A stretch of DNA of 64,000 nucleotides from Streptococcus sp. SN-1 (lineage in GTDB: Bacteria; Bacillota; Bacilli; Lactobacillales; Streptococcaceae). This document shows, one piece after another, positions 43,142 to 54,202 of this stretch. Position 1 is the first letter of the stretch; each line of letters opens with the position of its first letter. The stretch is taken from assembly GCF_041154385.1 (NCBI RefSeq), contig NZ_AP028929.1, positions 1,636,001 to 1,700,000 of the forward strand. Direction: 5' to 3'. Made by a program: the position numbers and the translations under genes. The notes below the pieces were generated by a model. It searched no databases. It saw only the letters and a list, made by a program, of their open reading frames with translations, and was not told where the DNA came from.

Positions 43142-43777
43142 TTATTCATAGGTTACAACTGTGACGGCACCCTTGTCATACTCAGCGATAAAGATATTGG
43201 CCACATTGTCATGTCCTTGTTTGCTTAGATTATCAAGCAGCCACTCTTCGCTACGGCCAATCGATTCCAAAACATCGACTTGGATCACACCGTCAGTCAC
43301 AACTGGATACTTAGGATTTTCATCCCCCATTTGGACCACGATGAGTTGGCCATTTTGCTCCTGCACAGCGCATTTGACCTGTTTCATCTGGAAAATCCCT
43401 TGGCTACGAAGTTTGAGAGCAACTTCTGCTGCAGACAAACCAACTGAACGACAGGCTTCTGGGTCAATCTGCCCATTTTTGATAAGGAGAGTTGGTTTTC
43501 CATCAATCAAGCGTTTGACAAAACGAACATTGTTATTGAGCCACTTTAGGGTCAAGACCAAAATCGTCCACATCATCAAAATCACTGCATACTGGAGAAT
43601 ACTGATAGAACTATTGTAAATCACCCCACCGATGATACCACCGAGAACATAGTTCTGAATTTGGTCTGTCGCAGAGTTAGGTGCTAGGTTCCCCTTTCCT
43701 GTCACATTGATAACAAAAACAAGCGAGAAGAGCCCCAAGGCCAGTTTGATTAAAATTTCCATATAATTGAGTGTCAT
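43142..43777 (-). CDS. DUF421 (YetF/YkjA-like) membrane protein
   Basis: A 211-residue protein with three N-terminal transmembrane helices and a cytosolic domain (GKPTLLIKNGQIDPEACRSVGLSAAEV). This matches DUF421, a family found in spore and vegetative membranes of Firmicutes. The role is not established. It overlaps the DUF3290 stop as ATGA; the pair DUF3290-DUF421 is a conserved unit in streptococci and lactobacilli and probably forms a complex. Confidence 0.85.
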   Translation of the reverse strand: MTLNYMEILIKLALGLFSLVFVINVTGKGNLAPNSATDQIQNYVLGGIIGGVIYNSSISILQYAVILMMWTILVLTLKWLNNNVRFVKRLIDGKPTLLIKNGQIDPEACRSVGLSAAEVALKLRSQGIFQMKQVKCAVQEQNGQLIVVQMGDENPKYPVVTDGVIQVDVLESIGRSEEWLLDNLSKQGHDNVANIFIAEYDKGAVTVVTYE

Positions 43778-44229
43778 TTGTTTACCTCCACCAATTCAAT
43801 AGCATCTGTTTGATGCAATTCTAATTTCTCTAAAAGATACTTGTCTGGTTGGCTCCCGTTCATGGCACGATAGACATTTGAACCTACCTTGACAAGCGCT
43901 CCATCAGTGGCTGCAGAAGTATTGACATAGACTTCTGATTTATCCACTCCCAAGTCTTTGGAAACAACCTCTATGAAATGAAGGGAGGTTTGAAATTGAT
44001 TGTTAGAGGCTTGATTGGTCTGGTATTTTGAAATTGTCACTAAAAGCATGGCCACTAAGGTCAAGGCCAAAATCATGACCAATTCCCGAAACTTAGTCCC
44101 CTTTTTATCTCGATAGGCCTTAAAGGCAAAAAATCCTGTGATAGCTAGGAGAACAATTCCAAAGCCAATCATGATTCCATTTTGCTGACTGATTTGGCTA
44201 AGTACATAGTCATATGAGTAAAATTTCAT
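43774..44229 (-). CDS. DUF3290 family membrane protein
   Basis: A 151-residue protein with two hydrophobic segments (IMIGFGIVLLAITGFFAF and ELVMILALTLVAMLLVTI), then an extracellular or cytosolic domain. Recognised as DUF3290, always found with DUF421. It starts with a good GGGAG ribosome site. Function unknown. Confidence 0.82.
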   Translation of the reverse strand: MKFYSYDYVLSQISQQNGIMIGFGIVLLAITGFFAFKAYRDKKGTKFRELVMILALTLVAMLLVTISKYQTNQASNNQFQTSLHFIEVVSKDLGVDKSEVYVNTSAATDGALVKVGSNVYRAMNGSQPDKYLLEKLELHQTDAIELVEVNK

Positions 44230-44362
44230 TTATTTTCACTCCCTTTCATAAAATCATTCTTCATTATAAACGAAAGAGAGTGATTTTTCAAGCCATACGT
44301 TGGGGAAATAGACCTTTTTTTGGTATAATAAAATCTATAATCTGAATGAAAAAGGTAACTTT

Positions 44363-45190
44363 ATGAAACTTATCTCATGGAATATTGATTCCCTCAACGC
44401 AGCCCTAACGAGTGACTCAGCTCGTGCCAAATTGTCCCAAGAAGTCCTACAAACCTTGGTCGCTGAAAATGCTGATATCATCGCTATTCAAGAAACCAAA
44501 CTTTCTGCTAAGGGGCCTACAAAGAAACATCTAGAAATTTTAGAAGAACTATTTCCAGGCTACGAAAACACGTGGCGCTCTTCCCAAGAGCCTGCCCGTA
44601 AAGGCTATGCTGGAACTATGTTCCTCTATAAGAAAGAACTTACGCCTACTGTCACTTTCCCAGAAATCGGTGCTCCTTCTACCATGGACTTGGAAGGCCG
44701 TATCATCACTCTAGAATTTGATGAATTTTTCGTAACACAAGTTTACACACCAAACGCTGGTGATGGCCTCAAACGCTTGGAAGAACGTCAAGTCTGGGAT
44801 GTCAAATATGCAGAGTACTTGGCTAAACTAGACAAAGAAAAACCAGTTCTTGCAACCGGTGACTACAACGTAGCCCACAATGAAATCGACCTTGCAAATC
44901 CTGCTAGCAACCGCCGCTCACCTGGATTTACCGACGAGGAACGTGCTGGATTTACCAACCTTTTGGCATCAGGATTTACAGACACCTTCCGTCATATTCA
45001 CGGCGATGTCCCTGAACGCTACACTTGGTGGGCACAACGCAGCAAGACTTCTAAAATCAACAATACAGGCTGGAGAATCGACTACTGGCTCACAAGTAAT
45101 CGCATCGCTGACAAGGTGACCAAGTCTGACATGATTGATTCTGGTGCTCGCCAAGACCATACACCGATTGTCATGGAGATTGAACTCTAA
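44363..45190 (+). CDS. exoA: exodeoxyribonuclease III / AP endonuclease
   Basis: A 275-residue EEP-family nuclease for base excision repair. Conserved SWNIDSLNA, IIAIQETKLS (catalytic Glu), RKGYAGTMFLYK, TGDYNVAHNEIDLANP (Asp and Asn), and RQDHTPIVMEI (Asp-His) are all present. The promoter has -10 TATAAT about 25 bp before an AAAGG ribosome site. It is followed after 13 bp by a VOC protein gene. Confidence 0.95.
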   Translation: MKLISWNIDSLNAALTSDSARAKLSQEVLQTLVAENADIIAIQETKLSAKGPTKKHLEILEELFPGYENTWRSSQEPARKGYAGTMFLYKKELTPTVTFPEIGAPSTMDLEGRIITLEFDEFFVTQVYTPNAGDGLKRLEERQVWDVKYAEYLAKLDKEKPVLATGDYNVAHNEIDLANPASNRRSPGFTDEERAGFTNLLASGFTDTFRHIHGDVPERYTWWAQRSKTSKINNTGWRIDYWLTSNRIADKVTKSDMIDSGARQDHTPIVMEIEL

Positions 45191-45203
45191 GAGGAGAAAA
45201 CGA

Positions 45204-45590
45204 ATGGACTATCAAGCTGTCATTCCTGAATTTGTAGTATCTGACATCGAAAAATCACGCCACTTCTACTGCGACCTGCTAGGATTCTCTGTCGAATACG
45301 AGCGTCCAGAGGAGAAATTTCTCTTCCTCTCGCTTGAAGACTGCCAACTTATGCTAGAAGAAGGCAGCGCAGAAGAATTAGCTCAGCTGACCTATCCTTT
45401 CGGGCGCGGTGTCAATATTTCCTTTGGCATTGCAGATGTTCCTCAGCTCCACCAAAAACTGCTGGAAGCTGACTATCCTATCCATCGTCCCCTGACAAAA
45501 AGAGAATTTCGAGTAGGAGATAGCTTTATATATCCACATGAATTTGCAGTTTTGGACCCCGATGGCTATTTTTTAAGATTTAGCGAATAG
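45204..45590 (+). CDS. glyoxalase/bleomycin-resistance (VOC) family protein
   Basis: A 128-residue VOC-fold protein: AVIPEFVVSDIEKSRHFYCDLLGFSV is the first beta-alpha-beta unit and FAVLDPDGYFLRF the last. Such proteins bind metal or sequester compounds such as bleomycin. The ATG at 45204 has GAGGAG upstream; a longer frame overlaps exoA and is rejected. It is co-transcribed with exoA, which hints at DNA-damage protection. Confidence 0.88.
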   Translation: MDYQAVIPEFVVSDIEKSRHFYCDLLGFSVEYERPEEKFLFLSLEDCQLMLEEGSAEELAQLTYPFGRGVNISFGIADVPQLHQKLLEADYPIHRPLTKREFRVGDSFIYPHEFAVLDPDGYFLRFSE

Positions 45591-45682
45591 AGAATAGAAA
45601 AAATCCTTCAAATCAGAAAAGGCATATTAGCAGGTCTTGAAGAAACTTGATAATATGTCTTTTATAATGAAAAAATCTTCTA

Positions 45683-45787
45683 ATACTCTTCGAAAATCAA
45701 ATTCAAACCACGTCAGCGTCGCCTTACCGTACTCAAGTACAGCCTGCGGCTAGCTTCCTAGTTTGCTCTTTGATTTTCATTGAGTAT
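45683..45787 (-). repeat. BOX element (boxA-boxC)
   Basis: A 105-bp element with ends ATACTCTTCGAAAATCAAA and TTTGATTTTCATTGAGTAT and the internal GTACTCAAGTACAGCCTGCG core. It matches the pneumococcal BOX repeat with no boxB copy. Such elements form stable RNA structures and mark S. pneumoniae and close relatives. Confidence 0.92.
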
Positions 45788-45866
45788 AAATGTTAGCCAA
45801 TAAGTTAATCTTTGTCCGCTTTTCTTATATTTGTTCGTTTTTAAAACAAAAACACTAACAAAATAT

Positions 45867-45895
45867 TTGATTTCTAAAGTTATTTAGTGTAAAAT
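45867..45895 (+). promoter_or_regulatory. promoter of xpt-pbuX
   Basis: TTGATT (45867-45872), 17-bp spacer, TAAAAT (45890-45895), placing the start about 40 bp before the riboswitch aptamer. Confidence 0.7.
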
Positions 45896-45937
45896 AAGAA
45901 CATTGGCTCAAGCCTATTTAAAATTGAATATCATTTT

Positions 45938-46075
45938 ACTTGTTTATGTCGTGAATTGGCACGACGTTTCTACAAGGTGCCGGAACACCTAACAATAAGT
46001 AAGTCAGAAGTGAGGTATGGTCGTTTTTGCCATGCCTATTTTGGGGACTTACTTAGAGATTAAGTAGGTCCTTTT
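45938..46075 (+). promoter_or_regulatory. guanine (purine) riboswitch with terminator
   Basis: The aptamer (45938-46003) has P1 ACTTGTT/AATAAGT, the P2 and P3 arms with GTGAATTGGCAC and GGTGCCGGAACACC loops, and the conserved core GTTTCTAC. The specificity base before ATAAGT is C, the guanine type. AAGTAAGTC in the 3' side of P1 is complementary to GACTTACTT of the terminator (46044-46075, T-run), so ligand binding lets the terminator form. This is an OFF switch in front of xpt-pbuX. Confidence 0.93.
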
Positions 46076-46144
46076 TCTATCAGTTTTACTGGATATAAAT
46101 CTGAAACAAGCAAATAGATTATCTTTTAGACTTTAGGAGGTCTT

Positions 46145-46726
46145 ATGAAATTATTAGAAGAGCGCATCCTCAAGGATGGGCACATCTTGGGTGACAACAT
46201 CCTCAAAGTGGATTCCTTTTTAACCCACCAAGTTGACTTTAGCTTGATGCGAGAGATCGGTAAGGTTTTTGCGGAAAAATTCGCTGCTGCTGGCATTACT
46301 AAGGTCGTGACCATTGAAGCGTCGGGGATTGCTCCTGCTGTTTTTACAGCTGAGGCCTTAAACGTTCCCATGATTTTCGCTAAAAAAGCTAAAAACATCA
46401 CTATGAACGAAGGAATCTTAACTGCCGAAGTTTACTCCTTTACCAAGCAGGTAACCAGCACCGTTTCTATCGCTGGAAAATTCCTCTCACCAGAGGACAA
46501 GGTTTTGATTATCGACGACTTCCTTGCTAATGGCCAAGCTGCTAAAGGCTTGATTCAAATCATTGAACAAGCTGGTGCCACAGTCGAAGCTATCGGTATT
46601 GTGATTGAAAAATCCTTCCAAGATGGCCGTGATTTGCTTGAAAAAGCAGGCTACCCTGTACTATCACTTACTCGTTTGGATCGTTTTGAAAATGGTCAGG
46701 TCGTATTTAAGGAGGCAGATCTCTAA
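46145..46726 (+). CDS. xpt: xanthine phosphoribosyltransferase
   Basis: A 193-residue type I phosphoribosyltransferase that salvages xanthine to XMP. The PRPP motif [16 protein letters not shown] (about residues 119-134) is intact and the N-terminal [24 protein letters not shown] is typical of Xpt. The ribosome site is AGGAGG. Its stop overlaps the pbuX start (TAATG). Confidence 0.96.
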   Translation: MKLLEERILKDGHILGDNILKVDSFLTHQVDFSLMREIGKVFAEKFAAAGITKVVTIEASGIAPAVFTAEALNVPMIFAKKAKNITMNEGILTAEVYSFTKQVTSTVSIAGKFLSPEDKVLIIDDFLANGQAAKGLIQIIEQAGATVEAIGIVIEKSFQDGRDLLEKAGYPVLSLTRLDRFENGQVVFKEADL

Positions 46727-47988
46727 TGCAAACTCAAGAAAAACATTCACAAGCAGCCGTTCTTGGCTTGCAGCACTTACTAGCCATGTACTCAGGATCT
46801 ATCCTGGTTCCCATCATGATTGCGACAGCCCTTGGTTATTCAGCTGAGCAGTTGACCTACTTGATTTCCACAGATATCTTCATGTGTGGTGTGGCAACCT
46901 TCCTCCAACTCCAACTCAACAAATACTTTGGTATTGGACTACCAGTCGTTCTTGGAGTTGCCTTCCAATCAGTCGCTCCCTTGATTATGATTGGGCAAAG
47001 CCATGGTAGTGGTGCTATGTTTGGAGCCCTCATCGCATCAGGGATTTACGTAGTTCTTGTTTCAGGCATCTTCTCAAAAGTGGCCAATCTCTTCCCATCT
47101 ATCGTAACAGGATCTGTTATTACCACTATTGGTTTAACCTTGATTCCTGTCGCTATTGGAAATATGGGAAATAACGTTCCAGAACCAACTGGTCAAAGTC
47201 TTCTGCTTGCAGCTATCACTGTTCTGATTATCCTCTTGATTAACATCTTTACCAAAGGATTTATCAAGTCTATCTCCATTTTGATTGGTCTGGTTGTTGG
47301 AACTGCCATTGCTGCTAGCATGGGCTTGGTTGACTTCTCTCCTGTTGCAGCAGCACCACTTGTCCATGTCCCAACTCCACTCTACTTTGGGATGCCAACC
47401 TTTGAAATCTCATCTATTGTCATGATGTGTATCATCGCAACGGTTTCTATGGTTGAGTCGACTGGTGTTTACCTAGCCTTGTCTGATATCACGAAGGACC
47501 CAATCGACAGCACGCGCCTTCGCAACGGTTACCGCGCAGAAGGCTTGGCCGTACTTCTCGGAGGAATCTTTAATACCTTCCCTTACACAGGATTTTCACA
47601 AAACGTTGGTTTGGTTAAATTGTCAGGTATCAAGACTCGCCTACCAATCTACTATGCAGCTGGTTTCCTGGTTCTCCTTGGACTCCTTCCTAAGTTTGGC
47701 GCCCTTGCCCAAATCATTCCGAGCCCTGTCCTTGGTGGTGCTATGCTGGTGATGTTTGGTTTTGTATCTATTCAAGGGATGCAAATCCTCGCCCGTGTTG
47801 ACTTTGCTAACAATGAACATAACTTCCTTATCGCAGCAGTATCAATCGCAGCAGGTGTCGGACTCAATAACAGTAATCTCTTCATCAGCATGCCGACAGC
47901 CTTCCAAATGTTCTTCTCAAACGGAATCGTTGTAGCTAGCCTACTCGCCATTGTCCTCAATGCGGTACTAAATCATAAAAAGAAATAA
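46726..47988 (+). CDS. pbuX: xanthine/purine permease
   Basis: A 420-residue nucleobase-cation symporter (NCS2) with about 12-14 membrane helices. The family motif QNVGLVKLSGIKTR (about 286-299) and the substrate-site GVAFQSVAPLI are present. It imports xanthine for Xpt, under the same guanine riboswitch. Confidence 0.95.
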   Translation: MQTQEKHSQAAVLGLQHLLAMYSGSILVPIMIATALGYSAEQLTYLISTDIFMCGVATFLQLQLNKYFGIGLPVVLGVAFQSVAPLIMIGQSHGSGAMFGALIASGIYVVLVSGIFSKVANLFPSIVTGSVITTIGLTLIPVAIGNMGNNVPEPTGQSLLLAAITVLIILLINIFTKGFIKSISILIGLVVGTAIAASMGLVDFSPVAAAPLVHVPTPLYFGMPTFEISSIVMMCIIATVSMVESTGVYLALSDITKDPIDSTRLRNGYRAEGLAVLLGGIFNTFPYTGFSQNVGLVKLSGIKTRLPIYYAAGFLVLLGLLPKFGALAQIIPSPVLGGAMLVMFGFVSIQGMQILARVDFANNEHNFLIAAVSIAAGVGLNNSNLFISMPTAFQMFFSNGIVVASLLAIVLNAVLNHKKK

Positions 47989-47990
47989 GA

Positions 47991-48017
47991 AAAAGAGGTG
48001 CGAGCCTCTTTTTATGT
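47991..48017 (+). terminator. terminator of xpt-pbuX
   Basis: AAAAGAGG (47991-47998)/CCTCTTTT (48005-48012) with T-run, just after the pbuX stop and abutting the convergent thioesterase stop. Confidence 0.85.
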
Positions 48018-48421
48018 TATATCCTTACCTGTCTGTCTTCTGACCGTTGGCCTGTGACAAACATGGTGAAGGTTGCTTTGCAGACATTTCTGCCTTCTTG
48101 ATTGGTGATATCGACATCCACTACACAGGTTGTGCGACCTTGATGGACACATTCTCCTTTGATGGTCAGCACATCGTCGAGTTTTCCTGCTTTGAGGTAG
48201 TTGATAGAGGATTGGAGAGTCACTCCGTCTAGTCCTAGCGAAATGACCACCAAACCACTGATCTGATCACAAAGTGTAAAGAGATAGCCACCATGGGCAT
48301 TGCCATAGTAGTTGAGCGACGAGTCCACTACTTTGGTCGTCACAACAACGTGACCATCTCTCATTTGTTCAATTTCGTAATTTTCAAAGGCAGATATAGC
48401 GTCAAAATGAAAATCTTTCAT
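48017..48421 (-). CDS. PaaI-type hotdog-fold thioesterase
   Basis: A 134-residue hotdog thioesterase. The characteristic NAHGGYLFTLCDQISGLVVI (Asn-x-x-Gly-Gly and the active-site Asp) and the strand QGRTTCVVDVDITNQEGRNVCKA identify it. It probably cleaves an acyl-CoA; the substrate is unknown. The ATG at 48421 follows AGGAGG. Confidence 0.88.
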   Translation of the reverse strand: MKDFHFDAISAFENYEIEQMRDGHVVVTTKVVDSSLNYYGNAHGGYLFTLCDQISGLVVISLGLDGVTLQSSINYLKAGKLDDVLTIKGECVHQGRTTCVVDVDITNQEGRNVCKATFTMFVTGQRSEDRQVRI

Positions 48422-48490
48422 CGTTTCCTCCTGATATTTCAAACGACACTATGATACTACTTTTTATAGGACTGTGCAAGGAGAAAGCTC

Positions 48491-49972
48491 CTAGTCTGGC
48501 AAAATTCCGACCTGCTCTACAAAGCGCATAAAGGCTGTCTGACCTTGTTCCGTCTGCTTATAGACTCCTGCATCCTCAAGTACACGCGCAAAGATAGTAC
48601 CCACAGAGTCCTTGACGATTTCAAGGGCTTTTTCTTTATCTGTTATGTCTGGATATTGACCTCTAAGTTGGTCTGCCCATTCCTGATGATAAGAGGCAAC
48701 TGTATCAGCTTCTCCTACAAGATAGCTAGCAACTTGCTCCACTTCTTCTTTCAAACGTGGTGGCAAGATTGCCAAGCCCATGACCTCAATCAAGCCGATA
48801 TTTTCCTTCTTGATATGTTGGACATCCTTATGGGGATGATAGATACCATCAGGATGCTCTGCAGAAGTCTGATTGTCCCGCAAGACCAAGTCCAACTCAA
48901 ACTGGCCATTTCGTTTACGAGCAATTGGTGTGATGGTGTGATGCGGTGTCCCGTCTGTCTCTGCCAAAATCTGCACACTAGAATCTGAATACTGACGCCA
49001 TTCCTGCAAAATCTTGTCAGCTAAATTGATCAAATCTTCTTTGGAATCCGAAGTCAAACGCAAGACTGACATGGGCCACTTGACAATCCCAGTCTTGACC
49101 TGCTCAAAACCAGCAAATTGAAAGGTCTTTTGCAAAGGAGCCAATTCCATAGGAAATATGTGACGGCCTCCCTGATAGTGATCATGAGTCAGAATAGAGC
49201 CACCCACAATCGGCAGGTCGGCATTAGAGCCTGCAAAATATCCTGGAAACTGCTCTACGATAGCCAGCAGACGTTCAAAACTCTGACGACTAATGGCCAT
49301 GGGACGATGCTGGCCATCTAAGAAAATACAATGCTCATTAAAGTAAGCATAGGGCGAATACTGGAAGCCCCACTCCTGACCAGCCATTTCAAAACGGATA
49401 ATACGGTGGTTGCTGCGAGCTGGGTGGTTAACTCGACCATGGTAACCCTCATTCTCTAGACAAAGCTGACACTGGGGATAATTGCTAGCTTGCACCAACT
49501 TGGCTGCCGCAATCTCTTTGGGATCCTTTTCAGGCTTAGAGAGGTTGATGGTAATTTCAAGTTCACCGTAATCAGATGGAACACGATAAGCGATATTCTT
49601 AGCAATGGCCTTGAGTTTGATGTAGTCATTTTTCTGACTGAGTTGGTAGAAGTCCGCTATCGCCTGCTCAGGAGATTGGGCGTAGGTTGCCCAAAAGTCA
49701 CGATTGACCTGACTCGGACAAGGAGTTACCAAGTCTATCAATTCAGCACCGAGGATTTCACGCGCAGTCTGACTATCCTCAATCGTCTCTAATCGAACGG
49801 CTTCCTCAACCAGCTGGTCCTTGAGGTCAATCACTTTATCCAGATCCGTCTCAACTTCCAAAACACCGTCTCCCACTCGTGCCAAGACACGATTGGTCAG
49901 GTAGATTCGATCCATTTCCTCAAATGAACTTTCAGAAATGACATGTGTTACAAATTTATCTACTAAGGTCAC
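48491..49972 (-). CDS. galT: galactose-1-phosphate uridylyltransferase (second copy, Leloir operon)
   Basis: A 493-residue GalT of the Firmicutes class, with the blocks [37 protein letters not shown] and [10 protein letters not shown]. It starts with GTG at 49972 behind AAAGGAGG. It follows galK by 18 bp and completes the galKT operon under GalR control. Compared with the copy at 31571, the protein is similar but the DNA is far more GC-rich. Confidence 0.95.
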   Translation of the reverse strand: MTLVDKFVTHVISESSFEEMDRIYLTNRVLARVGDGVLEVETDLDKVIDLKDQLVEEAVRLETIEDSQTAREILGAELIDLVTPCPSQVNRDFWATYAQSPEQAIADFYQLSQKNDYIKLKAIAKNIAYRVPSDYGELEITINLSKPEKDPKEIAAAKLVQASNYPQCQLCLENEGYHGRVNHPARSNHRIIRFEMAGQEWGFQYSPYAYFNEHCIFLDGQHRPMAISRQSFERLLAIVEQFPGYFAGSNADLPIVGGSILTHDHYQGGRHIFPMELAPLQKTFQFAGFEQVKTGIVKWPMSVLRLTSDSKEDLINLADKILQEWRQYSDSSVQILAETDGTPHHTITPIARKRNGQFELDLVLRDNQTSAEHPDGIYHPHKDVQHIKKENIGLIEVMGLAILPPRLKEEVEQVASYLVGEADTVASYHQEWADQLRGQYPDITDKEKALEIVKDSVGTIFARVLEDAGVYKQTEQGQTAFMRFVEQVGILPD

Positions 49973-49990
49973 TATAGAGCCTCCTTTTGA

Positions 49991-51169
49991 CTAGTCAAGG
50001 ACGCGAGTGCCACCTGCAACTTCAGCGATATAGAAGCTTGGAGCGTAGCCAACTACTTCCTCGTAGTGTTTGCCTACAGCTTCCTTAAAGGCATCAACAG
50101 CATCTTTTTGCACCAAAGCAATGGCACATCCGCCAAAACCTGCCCCTGTCATACGAGTACCGAGAACTCCTTCTTGTGCCCAAGCTGTGTGAACAAGGGT
50201 ATCCAATTCCAAACCAGTTACTTCATAGTCATGCTCTAGGGAAACGTGTGACGCATTCATCAAACGACCAAATGTTTCCAAATCACCTGCCTGAAGGGCT
50301 GCTTGCGCTTTAAGGGTACGTTGATTTTCAAGCACAGCATGACGAGCACGTTTCAAACGATTTTCATCTTTAATCAGGTAGCTATATTGATCAAAGGCCC
50401 ACTCGTCTAATTCACCCAGGGTCTTAATATCCAAGGCAACTTGCAATTCTTCCACTGCTTTTTCACACTCAGCACGGCGTTCATTGTACTTAGAGTCTGC
50501 TAGTTCACGACGTTTATTGGTGTTCATGATAACAACAACATTGTCTTTTAAATCAAGTGGCACCAAGTCATACTCTAAGGTGTTGGTATCTAGGTAAATA
50601 GCACGTTGGTCAGCTCCCATACCGATAGCAAACTGGTCCATGATACCAGAGTTGACTCCGATAAAGTTATTTTCTGTTTGTTTACCAATTTTAACCAAAT
50701 CCAAACGATCTAATTTTAAATCAAAGAGATGCTCTGCCACTACCCCTGTCAAAAGTTCCAAGGATGCTGAAGAAGACAAGCCAGCACCATTTGGGATATT
50801 CCCATAAACATAAAAATCAAAACCTTTGTCAATCACGTGTCCAGCTTCTTGCAAGAAATGAAGAACTCCTTTTGGATAGTTGGTCCAGTTATGCTCTTTT
50901 TCAAACTTGAGGTCAGCTAGAGGTACTTCGATAATGCCCTTGTCCTCAAAGTTAGCTGAGTAGAAACGCAAGACTTGGTCATCACGCTTGCGAGCTGCAC
51001 CGTAAGTTCCCAAGGAAATAGCAGCAGGAAAAACGTGCCCACCGTTGTAGTCCGTGTGTTCACCAATCAAATTGATACGACCTGGTGAAAAGAAGGTTTG
51101 GTCTGCTTCTTGATCAAAAACAGCAAGAAAGTCTTTACGAAGTGCTTCAGCAGTAAGATGTTGTGTCAT
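49991..51169 (-). CDS. galK: galactokinase
   Basis: A 392-residue GHMP kinase that phosphorylates galactose. [17 protein letters not shown] is the galactokinase signature, [15 protein letters not shown] the ATP site, and [14 protein letters not shown] the third GHMP motif. It has a strong promoter (TTGACC at 51249-51254, TACAAT at 51226-51231, 17-bp spacer). It is divergent from galR. Confidence 0.96.
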   Translation of the reverse strand: MTQHLTAEALRKDFLAVFDQEADQTFFSPGRINLIGEHTDYNGGHVFPAAISLGTYGAARKRDDQVLRFYSANFEDKGIIEVPLADLKFEKEHNWTNYPKGVLHFLQEAGHVIDKGFDFYVYGNIPNGAGLSSSASLELLTGVVAEHLFDLKLDRLDLVKIGKQTENNFIGVNSGIMDQFAIGMGADQRAIYLDTNTLEYDLVPLDLKDNVVVIMNTNKRRELADSKYNERRAECEKAVEELQVALDIKTLGELDEWAFDQYSYLIKDENRLKRARHAVLENQRTLKAQAALQAGDLETFGRLMNASHVSLEHDYEVTGLELDTLVHTAWAQEGVLGTRMTGAGFGGCAIALVQKDAVDAFKEAVGKHYEEVVGYAPSFYIAEVAGGTRVLD

Positions 51170-51208
51170 ATGATTTCTCCTTTGACTGTCCGTTAAGTCA
51201 CCTTAACG

Positions 51209-51280
51209 TGTAATCGTTTTCTTCTATTGTATCCAAGGGATTTCCCAAGGTCAATCCTTTTTACTAAACTTTTACTAAAC
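51209..51280 (-). promoter_or_regulatory. galK promoter with cre site and GalR-type repeats
   Basis: TGTAATCGTTTTCT (51209-51222) matches the catabolite-repression cre consensus at 13 of 14 positions and sits just downstream of the start point. TTTACTAAAC occurs twice (51260-51269 and 51271-51280), upstream of the -35 and toward the galR promoter, and TTTTAC...GTAAAA gives an inverted repeat (to about 51290). These are candidate GalR operators in the shared region. Confidence 0.75.
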
Positions 51281-51306
51281 TATCGGTAAAAAGCAGAAAA
51301 ATATGA

Positions 51307-52338
<1,032 letters not shown>

Positions 52339-52403
52339 GATATTAGAATCTAGGCAAAAACTAAATTTCAAGATAAAATGAAGTAAATATCCTCACAATA
52401 AAA

Positions 52404-52445
52404 CGCATAGTATCATATTTTCAATGCCTGATACTATGCGCTTTT
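52404..52445 (+). terminator. terminator of galR
   Basis: CGCATAGTATCA (52404-52415) and TGATACTATGCG (52429-52440) form a perfect 12-bp stem, followed by CTTTTT. It may serve both galR and the convergent czcD. Confidence 0.9.
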
Positions 52446-52476
52446 TACTTTTAAAGACTTTCCCCCAACCTCTTTT

Positions 52477-53367
52477 CTAATGTTGATGCCCATGAGGTTG
52501 CTCTAAGGCTGTTACCTTTCGCTTATGTTGCGCATGATTGCTTTGACTGGTGTCCACTTCGATGGTAATATTCTGAATTCCTCTTTCTTCTAAGAGCTGA
52601 CGTACTTGATTCTTTGTTTCCGTCATCTGCCCCCAATCCTCTAAACAAAGATGGATAATGGCATTATTTTCCAGACCATCCATGGACCAAATGCTAAGTT
52701 GATTGACACTTTTGACATTAGTCAGAGCATCCAAATTCTTCTCCAAATCACCAGTCTCTACTCCTTCTGGCACAGCGTCCAAGAAAATCTTGAGCGCGCT
52801 CCAAAAGCGAGGAATGGCTTTTGTTAGAATGAAGATGGAAATGACAAGAGATAAGAGCGGATCAAGGATATACCAATCTGTAAATCGGAGGATAATCGCC
52901 ACTAGAATGACAGCCAACCAACCAAGTGTATCTTCAAAAAAGTGCAGGCTGAGAATTGACTCGTTCTTTGTCTTTCCCTTACGAACTACTAGACTAGCTA
53001 GCACATTGATACTGACTGCAATAATTCCTAGCCAGAGGATACCTTCATCATTGACGGGCTGTGGATTAAAAAGTTTAGTTACATTTTCCAAAATCACTAG
53101 GATGGATCCTGTGATAAGAATCACAGCAGTCACCAGGGCCCCTAAAAGACTAAATCGCTTGTAACCCAAGGTGTACTGCCTATCTTCTTCTCGATTTGAG
53201 ATCGTTTCCAAAGAGGCCGATATGCCAATGGCTATAGCATCTCCCAAGTCATGAACAGAATCAGCAAGAACAGCACTCGAACCAAAGATACCTCCTGTGA
53301 TAAACTCAACAATAGCATAGCTTAAATTTAAGAAAAAAGCTATCCAAACAGTATATTTTGCCTTCAT
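52477..53367 (-). CDS. czcD: cation diffusion facilitator, zinc efflux
   Basis: A 296-residue CDF antiporter with six membrane helices. The transport site is shown by SSAVLADSVHDLGDAIAIG (HxxxD in TM2) and FFEDTLGWLAVILVAI (DxxxD-like in TM5). A cytosolic C-terminal domain and a His-rich tail (HAQHKRKV...PHGHQH) follow. Paired with the divergent TetR-type sczA, this is the pneumococcal zinc-export system. I prefer the second ATG (53367), since the first is too close to the ribosome site. Confidence 0.92.
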   Translation of the reverse strand: MKAKYTVWIAFFLNLSYAIVEFITGGIFGSSAVLADSVHDLGDAIAIGISASLETISNREEDRQYTLGYKRFSLLGALVTAVILITGSILVILENVTKLFNPQPVNDEGILWLGIIAVSINVLASLVVRKGKTKNESILSLHFFEDTLGWLAVILVAIILRFTDWYILDPLLSLVISIFILTKAIPRFWSALKIFLDAVPEGVETGDLEKNLDALTNVKSVNQLSIWSMDGLENNAIIHLCLEDWGQMTETKNQVRQLLEERGIQNITIEVDTSQSNHAQHKRKVTALEQPHGHQH

Positions 53368-53499
53368 CTTTCTCATTCCTTTGTTATAATAGATTTATGA
53401 ACACCTTCTTCATTATCATTATCCACTAAAACTTAAAGAAAGGATAGAAGCAAAATATCAGCTTTATTCAGTTCTGAACAATTTGCCTCAAGTGTCCAT

Positions 53500-54036
53500 A
53501 TGACTAACATTGACCGCCGTATCAGCAAAACAAAAAAAGCTATCTATCAAGCTTTTCTACAACTATTGAACGATAAGGGCTACGAGTCCACTACAGTTCA
53601 GGATATCATTGATCTCGCAGATGTGGGACGCTCCACCTTTTACTGTCACTATGAGAGTAAGGAACTACTTCTGGACGAGCTTTGCCGCTACCTCTTCCAT
53701 CACCTCTTTGAAAGAGAGGAGTCCATTTCAACTAAGGTTTATCTCGCCCATCTCTTTCTTCATTTTCAGAAAAACCAAGACCATATCACCAGTCTGCTAT
53801 TTTCCAAAAATGACTACTTCCTCCGTCAACTCCAGAGAGAGCTAGAACACCATGTCTATTCCGTGCTAGCTGATGATTTAAAAGAAGCTCACCCCAGTCT
53901 GCCTACTTCTTACATCCAACACTTGGTCGTGTCCAACTTTATCGAGACATTAACCTGGTGGCTCAAAAAAGGACAAGATTTTACAGACCAGGAAGTTGTC
54001 CAGTTTTATCTAGACCTTCTCATTCCTAAAAATTGA
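53500..54036 (+). CDS. sczA: TetR-family zinc-responsive regulator
   Basis: A 178-residue TetR regulator. The HTH is VQDIIDLADVGRSTFYCHYESKELL (about residues 32-56). In pneumococcus SczA binds zinc and activates the divergent czcD; length and gene arrangement match. TGAACA motifs in the intergenic region (53398-53403 and 53475-53480) are candidate binding half-sites. The ATG at 53500 lacks a clear ribosome site. Confidence 0.88.
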   Translation: MTNIDRRISKTKKAIYQAFLQLLNDKGYESTTVQDIIDLADVGRSTFYCHYESKELLLDELCRYLFHHLFEREESISTKVYLAHLFLHFQKNQDHITSLLFSKNDYFLRQLQRELEHHVYSVLADDLKEAHPSLPTSYIQHLVVSNFIETLTWWLKKGQDFTDQEVVQFYLDLLIPKN

Positions 54037-54098
54037 ATAGCAAGTAAAGCTCGGTTGCCTTATTTCTAGGCTACTGAGTTTTTTATCTTTTCAACAAC

Positions 54099-54126
54099 AA
54101 AAGAGGACCCGCCGATCCTCTTTTTC
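54099..54126 (+). terminator. terminator of sczA
   Basis: AAAAGAGGA (54099-54107)/TCCTCTTTT (54116-54124) followed by T-run. Confidence 0.85.
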
Positions 54127-54202
54127 ATAATATAAAATCCTGTATTGTCAACTCTATCTGTTTTATCCCAAGACTTAAAACAGTACTTTCAAACATCTTT
54201 TC

